From: Siphonodentalium dalli
Taxonomy: Eukaryota > Mollusca > Scaphopoda > Gadilida > Siphonodentaliidae
Assembly (NCBI GenBank): GCA_032622095.1
Contig: CP136062.1
Span: 134,619,282-134,683,281 of the forward strand
DNA length: 64,000 bases
Direction of reading: 5' to 3'
The notes under the pieces were generated by a model that saw nothing but the letters and a program-made list of their open reading frames with translations, was not told the DNA's origin and did no database searches. This document shows positions 32,401 to 43,191 of this stretch, piece after piece (within the stretch, counting starts at the first letter, position 1; the number at the start of each line of letters is the position of its first letter). A program made the position numbers and the translations under genes.

Positions 32401-34723
32401 GAGCTATGCTCCAGATAACGTTTTTTTATTCTGGTAAATAACTATATTCCAATGCCATGACCAACTTAGAGCACCACATCCAATGGGTTAACTGGAAAAT
32501 CCAGTTGGGCGTGTGTTGACCAAGAAACACAACCCGTGCGCTGTACGACATTGAACACTCTTGACAATGGGTGTGCTTTACAAATAAAACGGGAAACTAT
32601 TGTTACAATAGATGGAGCTAGATCTCTCCAGATCGAGAAAAGAATCTAACTCTCCAACAGATATAGGCGCTGTCTTGCTAGATCGAGAAAAGAATCCCAA
32701 CTCTATCAACATATGTGGTAACGTGAGCCAATATATAATCTCGTTGCTGATAAGATTGCATAATTCAACGATTCGACCACATGCTTAAGTGTGCCCCATC
32801 CGACATTGTTGACTGGCACTCCAATAAACACTTATGGTATATAGTGTCTGTGGTTTAGTTGCACATTAATGAATATTTAAGAGCATGATTAGTGAATATG
32901 TAATTAGTGACCCATTTGAGATAGTCATGTTGGCTGAAATAAGTAAAAATGTGCAGCTTGGCAATCCACATTACATATTTATATAGTTCATTTTGGGATA
33001 TGAGAAAGACACTCTCTACACATAGATTAGCTGCATGCACGATAACACTTATTGTTTTCTAACCGAAAATAACACAGATTATAACATACCGTTATATATT
33101 CTAGGCTGAACAAAATCAAAGCGTGTTAAACCTCTTTCGAAAGTCCACATCTGGCCATGCACGACAACCTCTCACTAATGAGTCCATATGCCCAATCTAA
33201 TTATTTTCTGGTCAATGTAGGATATACCCATGACGGTTGTATAGTGTCAAATCGGACAGGGCAACTTTATTGTAATTAGAACTCGGAAATGTAACATGGA
33301 ACCAATACTTTAACACATAATACTGCCTTTTTGTGAAATTTCACCAGCGCCTGTGTACCCGAGTATTATGAAACCCACTTATTAGTAAGAATGTCCGGAA
33401 TCGGGCGATTAGTTGTAACTATACATACTTTATTAAATCGTCAAAAGGGTAAATTGGCGAGCACGAATTAATATTATGCTGGCTTTATATGCTCAGAAAA
33501 AAATCATGTTCATTATCACCGCCATTTCGCAGTCGTTTTCAACTTATCGCACAAAAGTGAAACAAAACGCTCTTTATTATTACCAATCAGGAATAGACTA
33601 ACACGGAACGCTCTTTTCTGTTCCATGCCGTGCATATGGCTGTTGTTTGGGAACCAAATGCCGTGTTAAAATTGTGTTTTGTTTACTCCAATGCGACATG
33701 CAGGCACAGGCAATGTCTACAGAAATGTAGTTCAAGCATGTAAAGACCTATTTCGATACCGGGAAAACTTAAAAAGGGAAACATGTATTTTGAGGTGCAA
33801 ACCGCCATATGGCTTTAGATTAAAACAAAAATTGGAATTAATTTTTTTCTGGATTGAGCTATGCTCCAGATAACGTTTTTTTTATTCTGGTAAATAACTA
33901 TATTCCAATGCTCTGACCAACTTAGAGCACCACATCCAACGGGTTAACTGGAAAATCCAGTTGGGCGTGTGTTGACCAAGAAACACAACCCGTGCGCTGT
34001 ACGACATTGAACACTCTTGACAATGGATGTGCTTTACAAATAAAACGGGAAACTATTGTTACAAGAGATGGAGCTAGATCTCTCCAGATCGAGAAAAGAA
34101 TCTAACTCTCCAACAGATATAGGCGCTGTCTTGCTAGATCGAGAAAAGAATCACAACTCTATCAACAGATGTGGTAACGTGAGCCAATATATAATCTCGT
34201 TGCTGATAAGATTGCATAATTCAACGATTCGACCACATGCTTAAGTGTGCCCCATCCGACATTGTTGACTGGCACTCCAATAAACACTTATGGTATACAG
34301 TGTTTGTGGTTTAGTTGCACATTAATGAATATTTAAGAGCATGATTCGTGAAAATTTAATTTGTGACCCATTTGAGATAGTCATGTTGGCTGAAATAAGT
34401 CAAAATGTGCAGCTTGGCAATCCACATTACATATTTATATAGTTCATTTGGGATATGAGAAAGACACTCTCTACACATAGATTAGCTGCATGCATGATAA
34501 CACTTACTGTTTGGTAACCGAAAGTAACACAGATTATAACATACTGCTATATGTTCTAGGCTGGAAACAAATCAAGCGTATTAAACTTATTTCGAAAGTC
34601 GACATCTGGCCATGCACGACAACCTCTCACTAATGAGCCCATGGACCAATCTAATTATTTTCTGGTCAATGTAGGACATACCCATTACGGTTGTATAGTG
34701 TCAAATCGGACAAGGCAACTTTA

Positions 34724-35292
34724 TTATACCCCCCCCCCGCAACGAAGTTATGGGGGTATACTGGAGTCAGCTCGTCCGTCCGCCCGTCCGTCCGTCGTCC
34801 GTCCGTCGTCCGTCCGTCCGTGGACACAAATTTGTCCGGAGTTTTTCTCAGTCGTTTTTTGATCAATTTCCGTGAAACTTGGCACAGACTTGTCGGACTT
34901 TTTTGATGGAGTTATCCCCCCTTTTTCGCAACATATATACTTTTGTCCGAGCTTTTATTCCTACATTTTTAGGTCAATGTTTTTTAATCTTGGTGCTGAT
35001 ATTTAGTACCATGGGAACCTGTGCACCTGCGATTATGACGTCTGTCCGACATTTTTTGTATGGAGTTATTCCCCTTTTTCGACTTAGAAATTTTTTCGCA
35101 ACATGCATAATTTTGTCCAAGCTTTTATTCCTACATTTTTCGGTCAATATGTTTAAGATTAGGGTTATGGTTGTACACCTGCAATGGGAACTGTTATTTT
35201 ATTATTTTAACTAAATGTTTACTGACATGTGAAACATCTTAGTATTTTAAAAACAGGTATCCGTAGTCCCATTGGGACAGTCACACCTCTAG
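34724..35292 (+). mobile_element. Helitron/Helentron-like non-autonomous insertion in tandem copy 4
   Basis: Copies 1-3 read ..AACTTTA/TTGTAATT..; copy 4 has 569 bp between A and TT with no clear target duplication. The insert begins TTATACCCCC with a hairpin (ATACCCCC.. pairing with ..GGGGGTAT) and carries a GTCC/GTCGTCC microsatellite near 34766-34820. It contains two related blocks (ATGGAGTTAT, TTTTTCGCAACAT, CAAGCTTTTATTCCTACATTTTT) and ends with a GTCCC/GGGAC hairpin about 10 nt before a terminal CTAG. A/T insertion, 3' hairpin and CTRR end fit rolling-circle elements; the 5' hairpin and microsatellite fit Helentron-associated short elements. No Rep/helicase is present. The class is inference; the insertion itself is direct observation. 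Confidence 0.75.
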
Positions 35293-35711
35293 TTGTAATT
35301 AGAACTCGGAAATGTAACATGGGGTCAATACCTTAACACATATTGAAAATAATATTGTAATACTGCCTTTTTGGGAAATTTGACCAGCGCCTGTGTACCC
35401 GAGTATTATGAAACCCACTTATTACGAAGAATGTCCAGAATCGGGCGATTAGTTGTAACTATACATACTTTATTAAATCTTCAAAATGGTAAATTGGCTA
35501 GCACGAATTAATGTTATGCTGGCTTCATATGCTCTTTAAAATATAATGTTCATTATCACCGCCATTTCGCAGCCGTTTTCAACTTAGCGCACAAAAGTGA
35601 AAAAAACGCGCTTTTTTATTACCAATCAGGAATAGACTAGCACGGAACGCTCTTTTCGTTTCCATGCCGTGCATATGGCTATTGTTTTGGTAAACAAATA
35701 CCGTGTTAAAA

Positions 35712-37127
35712 CAGGGGGATGGGTCAAAGAAAAAAAAATAACGGATACAAGGTGGAAATTTTGTGTTTTTCAGTTTTGGGGACCCACTACACCTGGAGCG
35801 TAAGTTTTTTCCACCCAGGTCTGGGACACCCACCCCCACTATTGATGAAAACCTTGTAAATTCTACTAAATAATGTGTTTTTGGCAGGGTAAGGGTATCT
35901 CATTGTGTCTGCACCGGAACTGAGAGAACGCTGATCAAGTACACCCACAACAAATAAACAAACAAAGCACATGCCTGAAAAATATGCCAACAAAACCTTT
36001 AAAAACTCAAATATTTATGGTTATAAATGTCAAATTACACACTTTAACAGGATAGATGTGTCCCTTATTAGCAATAGGTTAAAATATGTGCATGTGTAAA
36101 GTATAAACACCATCAATTTGATTAAATAAACACAGTTCCAGTCCTCTCCATGTGGGAAATCACTGGTGAGCAATGATGAGCTCCCCTTAAAACCATTCTA
36201 GGCGAGTGGCGAGTAGCTCTCATACAAAATGTCAAGGCGAGTAGTATCTCACGAAGGCCTGAGGGGGAGTACGGGAGGTGGTCAGGGGGCCTCCCCGGAA
36301 CATTTTGAAAATTAGATGCTCTGAGATTGGATCTGGAGCCTTTTAATGCTCCAATCACTGTTCAAATAACGATTTTGTGTCAATAAGAGACAAAAATGCA
36401 ATGCCACATTGCTAATAGTACACAAGCAAGTAAGTTGGTATATTTGAAATAAAGGTATCTGATATATTACGCACATTTGAAGCATGTGTATTCTGAGTTA
36501 TCTGTTGTGCAGAAATTGTATTGCCGATGTGATCGGAATCGGTTCGATTTTGAATTGATTCCTCAATCTATTTTAGTAAATAGCGCATATAATAAAAAAA
36601 AAAACCTTCGTGTTTTGAGTGAATACCATAATTACCCCATTCGTGGTCACAGTGAGATACTGGAATCATCACTGGTGGCCTTTAGCCACTCGTGATGATT
36701 CCAGTATATCACTGTGACCACTCATGAGATACTTCCAATATTCACTCAAAACACGCAGGTATCCTCCATTTATAATACTTTAAAAAAAAAGCCATGATAA
36801 ACTATGAGAAAAGATGAGAATGGATTTTTTTCATTGCAATTGTTTTCCTCGACCAAAACCGGACCCACCCCATGATTTCAACTGTTAAAGGGAGAAATTG
36901 TGGACAAATAAATAAATATAGAGCCCCCTCACTTGTATAAGGCTATAGCATGCACTACTACATGAATCTGATTGTTTCAATGATTCAATTCATTTTGAAG
37001 CTGTAATTTGTCTTAGAAATGATTTTGGAAAAAAATTGCATGACATCAGAAAAAATCTGCATTCCGGACTCTGGGATACCCACCCACCCGGTCCTTGTAT
37101 CCTGCAATTTTTTCCGACCCCCCCCCG
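35712..37127 (+). mobile_element. hAT-like TIR element (1.4 kb) inserted in tandem copy 4
   Basis: The tandem copy is interrupted after GTTAAAA (35705-35711) and resumes with the same GTTAAAA (37128-37134), a 7-bp duplication (8 bp with one mismatch). The insert begins CAGGGGGATGGGTC and its other end, read inversely, is CGGGGGGGGGTCGG; both termini share GGATACAAGG about 25-30 bp further in (35743-35752; inverse at 37093-37102). CAGGG-type ends and a 7-8 bp duplication point to hAT, with modest certainty. No transposase frame is seen. A foldback element (36604-36760) is nested inside. Confidence 0.75.
36604..36760. mobile_element. Foldback MITE nested in the hAT-like element
   Basis: Almost perfect ~70-bp arms: CGTGTTTTGAGTGAATA at 36609 pairs with TATTCACTCAAAACACG ending 36755, and GTGGTCACAGTGAGATACTG, GAATCATCA pair with TGATGATTC, CAGTATATCACTGTGACCAC. 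The centre is near 36685. Outer edges ACCT/AGGT extend the match. Flanked on both sides by runs of A or A/T. Confidence 0.9.
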
Positions 37128-37290
37128 GTTAAAATTGTATATTTTGTTTACTTCAATGCGGCATGCAGGCACAGGCAATGCCTACAGAAATGTAGTTCAA
37201 GCATGTATAGACCTATTTCGATACCGGGAAAACTTAAAAGGGGAAGCATGTATTTTGAGATGCAAACCGCCATATGGCTTTAGATTAATA

Positions 37291-37777
37291 GCATGGGAGG
37301 CCTTTGTTGTCGAAATATTCATATTTGTTCCAACCACACAAACAGAGAGACTATTACAATGTACATAGTTTTGTATATACCACAATCATCGCGTAAATAG
37401 CATGCTACCATCCAGATCTACTATGTATTATCTAAACAAGAACCTGACTGCGTTACAGAGGACAGCGCAATTCTATCGGATAATCACACAAAAAGTATAT
37501 AAACGCTCTTTATTATTTCCATATCAGGAATACACTAACGAAGAACGCTCTTTATGTGTATCATCATAATATAAACAAACGCCAGAAAAGGTAACTTTTT
37601 TGTACACTTGTTTACATAACAATGGGTAAACATCTGACAATAACATAATGTTTATGCGATATGTCTAATTGCTATACGAACAAAGTCTGTCTATATTTGA
37701 ATATTCTTTCTGTTTATGGCGGTTTTCAACGGAGGTGAGTATTTTACCAGCATACCCACCACCAAGGCCTCCCGTGC
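37291..37777 (-). mobile_element. Family B TIR element (487 bp), complete, inserted in tandem copy 4
   Basis: Ends GCATGGGAGGCCTTTGTTG (37291) and, inverted, GCACGGGAGGCCTTGGTGG (to 37777). It interrupts the tandem unit after GGCTTTAGATTAA; the unit resumes near 37795 with some bases lost. On the minus strand the interior contains AAAGAGCGTTCTTCGTTAG, TATTCCTGATATGG, AATAATAAAGAGCGTTTA and CTTTTTGTGTGAT, the core shared with family A. A second family B element is split across 57232-57464 and 59571-59840. Confidence 0.8.
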
Positions 37778-38297
37778 CTTTAAAAATTTTTTTGTTTTGA
37801 TTGAGCTGTTTTTTTTTTATTCTGGTAAATAACTATATTCCAATGCCATGACCAACTTAGAGCACCACATCCAATGGGTTAACTGGAAAATCCAATTGGG
37901 CGTGTGTTGACCCAGAAACACAACCCGTGCGCTGTACGACATTGAACAATCTTGATAATGGATGTGCTTTACAAATAAATCGGGAAACGATTGTTACAAA
38001 AGGTGGAGCTAGATCCTTCCAGATCGAGAAAAGAATCATAACTATCCCAACATATAGGCGCTGTCGTGCTAGATCAAGAACAGAATCCCAACTCTATCAA
38101 CAGATGTGGTAAGGAGAGTCAGTATATAATCTCGTTGCTGATAAGATTGCATAATTCAACGATTCGACCACATGCTTAAGTGTGCCCCATCCGACATTGT
38201 TGACTGGCACTCCAATAAACACTTATGGTATACAGTGTTTGTGGTTTAGTTGCCCATTAACGAATATTTAAGAGCATGGTTAGTGAAAATTTGTGTG

Positions 38298-38640
38298 AAA
38301 TCGGACATAAGCGAGCGATAATTTTAAACGCGCCAAAATCGTGACAGATAAACAAACACACACCCTCGCTATCTCACCCCACATATAGAGCCTCACACAC
38401 ACACACAAACGCATCCCATACGTGTGCAAGGGGGGTCTCTGGGGACTTTGACATAATCCCGGGAAATGGGGACTCGGAGATAGATGTGTTGGAATCATTC
38501 CATTCCGTTGTACATTTGACACATTGGTCCGTGTCCTTATAGCACTGTCGAACTGTTGACATGTTGCCCGTTGCGACATTTTAAAAATAATGCCATAGAA
38601 TGGGGACTTCAAAATGGGGACCTTGTCAACCGGATGTGCA
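38298..38640. other. No gene seen; ACAC-rich tract and TGGGGAC words
   Basis: CA-rich stretch near 38393-38407 and several TGGGGAC words (38466, 38602, 38616), the same word as in the 87-bp minisatellite that follows. The 135-codon minus-strand frame across it has no motif. Confidence 0.5.
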
Positions 38641-39349
38641 TGTGAATGTAACTGGGGACGTGCGTTTATCTTTTCGATAAAGCACACCTAACCATCCATA
38701 TGGGGACCTTTGTCATACATGTATGCGTGTGAATGTAACTGGGGACGTGCGTTTATCTTTTCGATAAAGCACACCTAACCATCCATATGGGGACCTTTGT
38801 CATACATGTATGCGTGTGAATGTAACTGGGGACGTGCGTTTATCTTTTCGATAAAGCACACCTAACCATCCATATGGGGACCTTTGTCATACATGTATGC
38901 GTGTGAATGTAACTGGGGACGTGCGTTTATCTTTTCGATAAAGCACACCTAACCATCCATATGGGGACCTTTGTCATACATGTATGCGTGTGAATGTAAC
39001 TGGGGACGTGCGTTTATCTTTTCGATAAAGCACACCTAACCATCCATATGGGGACCTTTGTCATACATGTATGCGTGTGAATGTAACCGGGGACGTGCGT
39101 TAATCTTTTCGATAAAGCACACCTAACCATCCATATGGGGACCTTTGTCATACATGTATGCGTGTGAATGTAACTGGGGACGTGCGTTTATCTTTTCGAT
39201 AAAGCACACCTAACCATCCATATGGGGACCTTTGTCATACATGTATGCGTGTGAATGTAACTGGGGACGTGCTTTTATCTTTTCGATAAAGCACACCTAA
39301 CCATCCATATGGGGACCTTTGTCATACATGTATGCGTGTGAATGTAAAT
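38641..39349 (+). repeat. 87-bp minisatellite, eight copies
   Basis: ACTGGGGACG starts at 38651, 38738, 38825, 38912, 38999, 39173 and 39260, with the sixth unit (39086) reading ACCGGGGACG: period exactly 87. Units are almost identical; the sixth has two substitutions and the eighth one (GTGCTTTTATC). Each unit contains the hairpin TTATC-TTTTC-GATAA and the word ATGGGGACC. The high identity implies recent expansion or homogenisation. Confidence 0.98.
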
Positions 39350-40435
39350 ATTATTTCCAAATTCACAACACACACCGTCATTCTTATATATTATTGAAAT
39401 GCAGTGACTTTCGTTGGCGGAATCATTTTTGTAAATTTATCGTTGCATCCCGAATCTAGTCATAAATATTTACATTTGAGTGTAGTTCAGGCGATGTTTT
39501 CAATGGAGTGGTACGGTCGATTTGTTTCATATTTTTGGCTCTGAGCCTCTGATAGTAGAATGCTACATTCTCCCAGTTGGCATGGTGCCTGAATACTAAA
39601 TTATCAGTTTCACGAGCCCGAACAAGTCCATAATATGTCTTTAATATATTAACTTTATAATGTTTAATAATAAAGGTTGTGTTAAACATGCTGCCTCATT
39701 ACATTATTAACAGTGGATTACCCGTATATGTCTGCCCGAGTCTCAATGATCTAGTCATTTGGACAGACATTTGTTTACTACAGTTCCTTATGCCAAATTT
39801 CTAATTTGTTTATGAATAGAACCTGGTGTGAAATTGTCTACAATGGAGGTTACGAGCAGTTTACCTCATCAAAATACAAACCATTAATAGAACCATGCAT
39901 ATATAGCATCAGTTCTGACCGTCGCTCGCAGACGAGTATGATTCGCCACACCGTAGCAGTTCAACCAGGCTCTGCTCAATGCTCATAATTAATTTTGACC
40001 AAATGTATATTTGTTTTCAATATTTAATAATTTGTGCAATAATAGCAAATAAGTCTCAATAGAAATATGCATTTTTTCAAGACTGAGTTGACAATAATGA
40101 AATTGATCATCTGGACGATACAGACACCGTGAAATAACATCAACCGAAAGAACCAACAAAGAACATCAACATATTTAGCATATATGTACAACCCAACTAA
40201 TAGAGCTATAAATATGACTTGTACGTTAAATACCGTAACGAATCAACACAGATATATATCTATTGGCCTATCATATATGTAAAGATAAGTTTATTGACAA
40301 TCAAGTCACCTTCGTGAAGATTGGATGAGAAATGCGACATGCAGCCTGAACGGAAGAAATTGTTGACAGACAGACATACTCACAGACTTCTGCTCGATCG
40401 ATGACAATGGGGATATCATTTAAGTCCGTTTGTTT
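39350..40435. other. No gene seen
   Basis: AT-rich with short frames. Positions 40315-40415 (GGATGAGAAATGCGACATGC, CCTGAACGGAAGAAATTGTT, GACAGAC, CGATCGATGACAATG) match 42625-42710, a dispersed repeat. Confidence 0.5.
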
Positions 40436-40495
40436 GAGGTCCCCAGTCAGTGTAAAGTGACTAAAGTATAAAATCACATTGAAGTCCCCAGTTTG
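40436..40495 (+). repeat. Paired GTCCCCAG module, copy 1
   Basis: GAGGTCCCCAGT and, about 45 bp on, GAAGTCCCCAGTTTG, joined by AGTGTA-A-AGT and ATCACATTG. The same arrangement is found at 45388-45446 and in looser form at 46160-46206. Confidence 0.8.
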
Positions 40496-41149
40496 CACCC
40501 ATATAGTCTTATATAATCAAATTACATGGTTACATCGCAAGTTGATTCTTTTGATATCGATAGAAAGTAGAAACCGACCGGTCTCCATGACTTGCATTTG
40601 TTATAAAATTATGACGTGATTAACTGTATTGTTATATCACCCATTACATTGTGTATTGAGACTGTGGTCGGTTATGGTAGGTGATATTCGGTATTCGTAC
40701 GGATCACATTTGACATGTCAGATCGTGTGACTATATTTTCTACTTTCAATTTGAGGTGCGTCTGCGATGTGTTCAAATTGGAAGCTTTGTTTATTGTTCT
40801 GTGGATTACTTTTACACCCGATATGGATAGTCATGTGCATTTATAATAATACCGACAGGTCACATATCATATTCAAGGTAAATAGTTTCGTTTAACGACG
40901 CCTGTAAATGGCTGTATGTAATAAACTGGCTGATAATCATGCATTTATGGAGGTCACTTTTTGCTACCAAATTTTGTAGGGAATCTGCGATAATGAAAAA
41001 TAGGCCCACTACATGAGCAGATGTGAACCCACATATAGGGTCTACTACAAGAACAAATTGAGACCACCACCGATTCAGGTACAGTGGTCCACAGTAATAT
41101 CAAGAGTAGAGTTATTCCTCTTAGCTATATACAATAATTTTATTATCCA
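40496..41149. other. No gene seen
   Basis: AT-rich; nothing recognised. Confidence 0.4.
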
Positions 41150-41590
41150 GAATTAAGCACTGGTCAGCTATATAGCATATAAGCACTTGAATTGGTAGAT
41201 TTGGGTATTTGACCTTCAATCGACCAAATTTCAAGGTCAAGGTCATGTCGGCCAACTGTGTGGACATTCCCAAGTTAGTCCTCATATGATAGTAACCATA
41301 TATACAATTTTTCTTTAAAATCCAGTGATATTTGGGCATTTGACCTTGATATGACCAGATTTCAAGGTCAAAGTCATATCGCACAGCGCTCATATTCGAA
41401 CTTGACCAGCCTATGGACGAGACCTAACCACATACCAAATATACAGTTCATATCTCAAACGGTTCAAAAGTTATCGTCTTTCGTACAGACGGACAGACAG
41501 ACGGACGGACGCCGTGACACACGACATATCACCAACTCAGATGCCGACATTACGTGGACCCACTAGGGTGGGTGCACATAAAAATGGAGT
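41150..41590 (+). repeat. Dispersed repeat with AGGTCA words and GACG tract
   Basis: Two units about 126 bp apart carry TATTTGACCTT, GACCA, ATTTCAAGGTCAA and GTCAT (41206 and 41332). Downstream lie TCAAAAGTTATCGTCTTTCG, a GACGGACAGACAGACGGACG tract (41489-41511) and a terminal hairpin (GGACCCAC..GTGGGTGC). Repeats with this order, AGGTCA words, then a GACG tract, then a hairpin, are familiar to me from mollusc genomes; class not assigned. Confidence 0.65.
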
Positions 41591-42385
41591 ATTTGTATCA
41601 ACTAAAGCTGAACGTAGATAGGCCTATACTATAGTAGTATGGACAACGGTAGTGCAACATGACTAGAATACTACCGCTCACAAAGTTTCTCTACCGAAAT
41701 CTATATAACTCGTCTTCGGTACGTTTCGAACTAGGACTACGGTATAAAAAATCCAAATATAAATTATAAATCATATTTAATAAATGGGCCTACTTTTGCG
41801 AGAGGTTGCGATCAAATCATGTCCGCCTGAAGACACCCTAAACAGGCAGATCACGTGATCAGACAGTAACAGTTGTGACTAGGCAATAAATGATTTTTTT
41901 ATCACTTTATTATTATATTATAATTTAATTTATATCACTTAGCCTATCACTTAACACAATTTCGGCGGTTTAATACAAAATTCAGTTTTCTGTCATGTTT
42001 CAGGGGACAAAATCTGCTTTGGGGGAGGGGTAGATCCGAGGTATCTCTGAATCTGATCGGTGGCTAGGCGAGTAATCACAGCCTGACCCCGGGCTAGGGG
42101 AGTTGTAGCTAAATTTCAAAGTATCAGGTAGGCCTATCACTAGTGCAACATGACTAGAATACTACCGCTCACAGAGTTTCTCTACCAGGTCCTGGTCAAC
42201 GCTCAATCGATCTAGTCCCAAATATGGTCCCGTTTTATACCGGGAGATATCGTTATGTTCCGTCTCCAACACACACATACAGCAACGGCGGAATATACCG
42301 TGATTGGCCGATGTAAATTATCGTCTGCAAACGATGTTATTTCGTTCTAAATGACGCACACACCATTCCGATAAATGAATACAGC
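41591..42385. other. No gene; contains two 46-bp direct repeats
   Basis: TAGTGCAACATGACTAGAAT and the following 26 bp at 41650-41695 recur with one mismatch at 42141-42186, offset 491. Both are preceded by AGGCCTAT words. The intervening 445 bp is AT-rich with no frame. Confidence 0.7.
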
Positions 42386-42720
42386 ATGAAGTTAGACATG
42401 TCAAATGTCAATAAACGTTCTCACCTAGGCATTGAGATGAACAAATATACAAAATTTGGTGATGATAGGATGAGAAATCTGGCATGCAACCTGAACAAAA
42501 CAAATATAGTGATACAAAGAACAGGAAACCAAAGATGGCTCAATGGCGGCCATTTTGGAACGGAACCAAAAGGGGACGCTAATCACTTAGGCATTGAGAT
42601 GAACATAAATACAAAATTTGGTGATGATTGGATGAGAAATGCAGCCGGTAGCCTGAACAGAACAAATTGTTGACAGACTCAGACTGACAGACTTCCGCTC
42701 GACCGATGACAATAGCTTAG
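42386..42720 (+). repeat. Two-unit tandem repeat, ~170 bp, of a dispersed family
   Basis: GGCATTGAGATGAACA, ATACAAAATTTGGTGATGAT and GGATGAGAAAT occur at about 42427-42480 and 42591-42640. The second unit continues into GACAGACTTCCGCTCGACCG. The same tail occurs at 40315-40415. The 95-codon frame across both units is repeat-derived. Confidence 0.75.
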
Positions 42721-42767
42721 ATTGACTTTGTCAAGATAATCTAAAAAGCGGAAGAATCAAATTATTC

Positions 42768-42775
42768 ATACAAAG
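42768..42775 (+). repeat. Left 8-bp target-site duplication ATACAAAG
   Basis: Exact partner at 43184-43191. Confidence 0.9.
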
Positions 42776-43183
42776 TAGGGCCCTGCGAAGCTTCGAATCG
42801 ATGTCGACATCGGCGATCTGGCTGAATCGGGATCGACATAGAATCGGCTGTCGGCCCGTGTTGGGTATTTTTCTAATCGGGTAACATGCGATTTTGTCGG
42901 GAGATTTGCACATATATTAATATATATTAATATTGCATTGATAGGCCTATATGGTTGGTTACGTTCAATACGTTGAAATAAAACAAACAGAATAGATAAT
43001 AATGGATAATAAGTCCGAAATTGGCATCCAAATATACGTGAATACGATAATAAGTTTGTCATTTTCCGGATTTTGTCCCGACTTTTACTTTTTATCCCGA
43101 TTCGTATTCGATATCGATGTCGACATCGGGCAGCCGATTCGATTCGAGATTCGAGGATGTAATTACCAATTCGCAGGGCACTA
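42776..43183. mobile_element. hAT-type MITE (408 bp)
   Basis: Begins TAGGGCCCTGCGAA and ends TTCGCAGGGCACTA, terminal inverted repeats differing at one position in 14, with an exact 8-bp direct repeat ATACAAAG on each side. An 8-bp duplication and this terminus are diagnostic of the hAT superfamily. Longer subterminal inverted similarity continues inward (CGATGTCGACATCGG near 42800, again near 43115). At 408 bp it cannot encode a transposase; frames across it are not called. Confidence 0.93.
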
Positions 43184-43191
43184 ATACAAAG
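43184..43191 (+). repeat. Right 8-bp target-site duplication ATACAAAG
   Basis: Exact partner of 42768-42775. Confidence 0.9.

Larger units (their letters stand above)
30013..38297 (+). repeat. Tandem array of a 1,456-bp unit, four copies
   Basis: GTTGGCTGAAATA..GT opens units at 30017, 31473, 32929 and 34385, an exact offset of 1,456 bp each time. Copies 1-3 (30013-31472, 31473-32928, 32929-34384) are more than 95 percent alike by eye. Copy 4 (34385-38297) is stretched to about 3.9 kb by three insertions. No long frame is conserved across units; short frames such as 30764-31003 and 33679-33873 lie in the inverted family A segment present in each unit (about 30545-30905, 32025-32365, 33475-33835, and split in copy 4). 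Confidence 0.95.

Noticed and set aside
36122-36358. 78-codon minus-strand frame inside the hAT-like element as a transposase remnant
   Set aside because: Too short, no catalytic motif or hAT dimerisation motif visible.
38280-38687. 135-codon minus-strand frame
   Set aside because: It runs across CA-rich and GTCCCCA-rich DNA into the minisatellite and contains no domain.
38641-39349. CRISPR-like array
   Set aside because: Regular 87-bp units are identical throughout with no variable spacers, and the genome is eukaryotic.
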